DNA of 64,000 nt from Acidobacteria bacterium Ga0077551 (lineage in GTDB: Bacteria > Pseudomonadota > Alphaproteobacteria > Caulobacterales > Hyphomonadaceae): the NCBI GenBank assembly GCA_001464545.1, contig LNFC01000014.1, positions 248,001 to 312,000 on the forward strand. Reading direction: 5' to 3'. The first letter of the stretch is position 1. Every line of letters begins with the position of its first letter. Under the pieces are notes generated by a model. The model saw only the letters and a program-made list of their open reading frames with translations. It ran no database searches and had not been told where the DNA came from. A program made the translations under genes and the position numbers. Shown here piece by piece: positions 61,645 through 64,000 of the stretch.

Positions 61645-64000
61645 TCAGGATTCCGTCGCCGGCAGGTGCAGTTTTTCTCTCGCGAGCTGGTGAACGCGGG
61701 CCTTTACCCCGGAAAGACGCTCTTCCAGGCCTTCAAAGTCCTCCTCTCCAGCTGCGCGGCACAGGCGGGCTTTCAGGCCTTCGGGCATCGCCTCGTCGAC
61801 TGGGTCGCTGCCGATGGCGAGCCGTTGCAGCTGTTGCATCGCAGACAGGAGGTTCAGCGCGGCGCGCAGGAAACACCAGTCCTCGCTGTCTTCCCCGTCC
61901 GCATCCGCAAGGCCGGACAGCGCCATGCCGGTGTTCGGCCGCACAAGATCAGGGCGGGCGCGCAGCAGCATTTCCTGCTGCGCCATGAACTCGATATCGA
62001 TCAGCCCGCCTTCAGCCGTCTTGAAGTCCCATAGTCCGTGCCCGGCCTTTTCGCGGTAGAGTGTCTGGCGCATGTCGGACACATCCACCGGAATCTGCTT
62101 GCGGCGCGCACTTCGCGCGCGGGCGCAGATCGCATCGGCTGCGATCTGGTGCACCGCCTGCCCCAGAGAGTCGTCACCGCAGATGAACCGCAGGCGGGTC
62201 AGCGCCATATGCTCCCAGGTCCAGGCCTCAACATTCTGGTAGTGGCGAAAGGCATCAAGACGCACGGCAACCGGACCCGCGCGGCCGGAGGGACGCAGGC
62301 GCATGTCGACTTCGTACAGCTCTCCTTCCGCTGTCGGCGCCGTGAGGCCGGTAATCAGGCGCTGCGTCAGCCGCGTGAACCAGTTCTGCGCATTGTCCGA
62401 ACCGGAATCGTAGATCACAATCAGATCCAGATCCGATCCCGCCGTCATTTCCTCGCCGCCGAGCTTGCCCATGCCGAACACCGCCCAGCGGCCCGGCACT
62501 TCGCCATACCGGCGGGTCGTCTCCTGTTCGCCTACGGCGGCCATGTACCGGATGGTGTCATCGGCGAGGCGCGTCCAGACCTGCGCAGCTTCGTCCGACG
62601 CAATCAGCCCGTGCAGCAGACGGTGCCCCGTCAGGAAACTTTGTTCGCGGTGATACCGGCGCCAGTTGTCAAGCGCCGCATCGAAGGTCACCGCTCCGGA
62701 GACATTGGGCGCCTTCGGAATGGCATTCGAGACAAGCGCCTCCAGCAGGTCCGGGCGGCGCGCGATGATGCGCGCAAGGCGCGGCGCGAGCGCGAGTGTT
62801 GCGACGAGATCAGACAAGAGGTCAGGCCGCGCGAGCAACATCGATAGCGTTTGTACGCCCGACGAGAGGCCTTCGAAGAAACGTGAGTACCAGAGGAAGG
62901 CCTGATCCGGTTCGCCCGTCTCGCCCATGGCCTGCAGCATCCCGGGGAGGATGGCGGTGAGCAATTCTCGTCCGCGCGGCGTGCGCGTCGCGGGTACACG
63001 CCCCCGGTGCCAGTTTCGGATCGTATCGATCGCCGAGGACGGATTGGAGAAGCCGAGGCCCGACAAGGTTTTGACCGTACCCGGATCATCGTCTACGCCG
63101 GTGAATACGAGGTTGCCGAGGCTGTGCGTCTCGGCGGCGCGGTCTTCTTTCGCGAACAAGGCATCGTAGGCTGCCTGCACCTGCCGGCGCGTGTCCAGCA
63201 GGTCGCGGTCAAATTCGGACAGAGCGCTATAACCGCAAAGGAAAGCGAGGCTTTCGCGCTCCGCGTCGTCGGCGGGAACCGTATGGGTCTGCTCGTCCTG
63301 GCGCATCTGGATGCGATGTTCGACATTCCGCAGCGCCTTGTACGCCGCCGTCAGCGTTGTCGCGGTGGATGGGGAGACGACGCCGGCATCCGTCAGCGCC
63401 GCAAGCGCGCCGAGCGTGGTGTTGTCGCGCAGGGCAATGTCTCGCCCGCCAAGAATGAGTTGCTGCGTCTGGACGAAGAACTCGATCTCGCGAATTCCGC
63501 CCGGCGCGAGCTTCACATCCGGCGAGCGGGCATCGAAATCGTTGGCGCCGACCTTCGTATTGATCATCCGCTTGATCGCCTGGATATCGCCGATCGCCCA
63601 ATAGTCGAGATTGCGGCGCCAGATGTATGGCTCCATCCGTGCAAGGAACTTTGTGGCCGCGGCGTGATCCCCGGCGGCGGGCCTGCCCTTGATCCATACC
63701 ATCCGTTCCCAGTTCTGGCCCACGCTCTCGTAATAGAGTTCCGCCATCTCGGTGGAGACAGCGACAGGCGTTGAGCTTGGGTCGGGGCGCAGTCGCAGAT
63801 CGGTGCGGAACACGTATCCGCCCGCCGTGATCTCATCCATGATCTTCACGACCTCGCGGACGACGCGCTGCGCCGCTTCGCCGGGGTCGCGGTCGCCGCC
63901 GTCAAACCGGTCCCGCTCGTAGAAGGCGGCAATGTCGATATCGCTCGAATAGTTGAGCTCGAACGCGCCCATCTTTCCCAGCGCGATGGCAAACAGGCCG
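61645..64000 (-). CDS. glnE: Glutamine synthetase adenylyltransferase/deadenylase, cut by right edge
   Basis: At least 785 residues of GlnE are present; the N-terminus lies beyond 64000. The first nucleotidyltransferase domain shows GKMGAFELNYSSDIDIAAFYE, the second FGMGKLGGEEMTAGSDLDLI, each with the metal-binding Asp pair. DMRLRPSGRAGPVAV and WEHMALTRLRFICGD are further signatures. The apparent ATG at 63972 is internal, since the frame continues GLFAIALGK upstream. It controls glutamine synthetase in nitrogen regulation. Confidence 0.96.
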   Translation of the reverse strand, partial: GLFAIALGKMGAFELNYSSDIDIAAFYERDRFDGGDRDPGEAAQRVVREVVKIMDEITAGGYVFRTDLRLRPDPSSTPVAVSTEMAELYYESVGQNWERMVWIKGRPAAGDHAAATKFLARMEPYIWRRNLDYWAIGDIQAIKRMINTKVGANDFDARSPDVKLAPGGIREIEFFVQTQQLILGGRDIALRDNTTLGALAALTDAGVVSPSTATTLTAAYKALRNVEHRIQMRQDEQTHTVPADDAERESLAFLCGYSALSEFDRDLLDTRRQVQAAYDALFAKEDRAAETHSLGNLVFTGVDDDPGTVKTLSGLGFSNPSSAIDTIRNWHRGRVPATRTPRGRELLTAILPGMLQAMGETGEPDQAFLWYSRFFEGLSSGVQTLSMLLARPDLLSDLVATLALAPRLARIIARRPDLLEALVSNAIPKAPNVSGAVTFDAALDNWRRYHREQSFLTGHRLLHGLIASDEAAQVWTRLADDTIRYMAAVGEQETTRRYGEVPGRWAVFGMGKLGGEEMTAGSDLDLIVIYDSGSDNAQNWFTRLTQRLITGLTAPTAEGELYEVDMRLRPSGRAGPVAVRLDAFRHYQNVEAWTWEHMALTRLRFICGDDSLGQAVHQIAADAICARARSARRKQIPVDVSDMRQTLYREKAGHGLWDFKTAEGGLIDIEFMAQQEMLLRARPDLVRPNTGMALSGLADADGEDSEDWCFLRAALNLLSAMQQLQRLAIGSDPVDEAMPEGLKARLCRAAGEEDFEGLEERLSGVKARVHQLAREKLHLPATES

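Overview
The window comes from a GC-rich alphaproteobacterium, most likely Hyphomonadaceae or a close Caulobacterales relative. This is inferred from gene content and order, not from a database match. Supporting signs are alphaproteobacterial gene neighbourhoods (tldD next to the cytochrome c oxidase operon, infA-maf, UPF0262-hisD-DUF2948-murA, pmbA with an IMPase/DUF4170 gene), a plant-type glutamate-cysteine ligase, and a large TonB-dependent receptor. Nearly all of it is chromosomal core or semi-core DNA. I see no transposase, integrase, CRISPR array or plasmid function.

Layout. 1-3730: SPFH membrane protein (cut by the left edge), peroxiredoxin, YqgE, two GNAT acetyltransferases and an EAL phosphodiesterase. 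3740-11345 (minus): the aa3-type oxidase operon ctaC-ctaD-ctaB-(56-aa membrane protein)-ctaG-ctaE, then SURF1 and thrC. 11502-13807 (plus): TPR protein, small membrane protein, tldD. 13821-15111 (minus): two adjacent disrupted genes, a TonB-C-like exported protein broken by an 8-bp tandem duplication and a methyltransferase broken by an in-frame TAG. 15115-20591: POT peptide transporter, gshA, terC with a structured leader, rsmE. 20710-24317 (plus): ubiA and a translationally coupled desaturase/DsbA-like/crotonase trio. 24314-30524 (minus): ABC exporter whose only SD-placed start is ATA, IMPase-DUF4170 fusion, pmbA, small membrane proteins, a lipoprotein and a Cys-type phosphatase. 30707-32074 (plus): DUF6249 protein, ECF sigma factor and a membrane protein that may be its anti-sigma factor. 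32264-37871: an orphan ORF, then maf, infA, UPF0262, hisD, DUF2948 and murA. 38001-41131: a 48-aa protein, tRNA-Thr(GGT), an APC permease coupled to glpK. 41395-47493: a more A/T-rich island with a 1040-aa TonB receptor, a divergent secreted S9 peptidase and a small exported protein behind a palindromic promoter. 47838-51960 (minus): nitronate monooxygenase, CMD-family protein, and a GH19-like endolysin / holin-like / DUF883-like set. 52093-59424 (plus): methylmalonyl-CoA mutase mutA-mutB, UPF0145, minimal zincin, lipoprotein, amidase, GFA protein. 59421-64000 (minus): ECF sigma / membrane regulator / metal-resistance-like operon, EF-hand protein, and glnE cut by the right edge.

Working together: the oxidase genes supply subunits I-III, haem O synthesis and copper/haem insertion factors. 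TldD and PmbA (TldE), 13 kb apart, should form one protease complex. MutA and MutB form the heterodimeric B12-dependent mutase of propionyl-CoA use. The TonB receptor and secreted S9 peptidase look like a peptide capture and degradation unit. The points most worth a second look are the two broken neighbours at 13.8-15.1 kb, the ATA-initiated ABC transporter, the receptor/peptidase island with its operator-like palindromes, the DUF6249/ECF triad and the lysis-like trio. No wholly new system is demonstrable from sequence alone.
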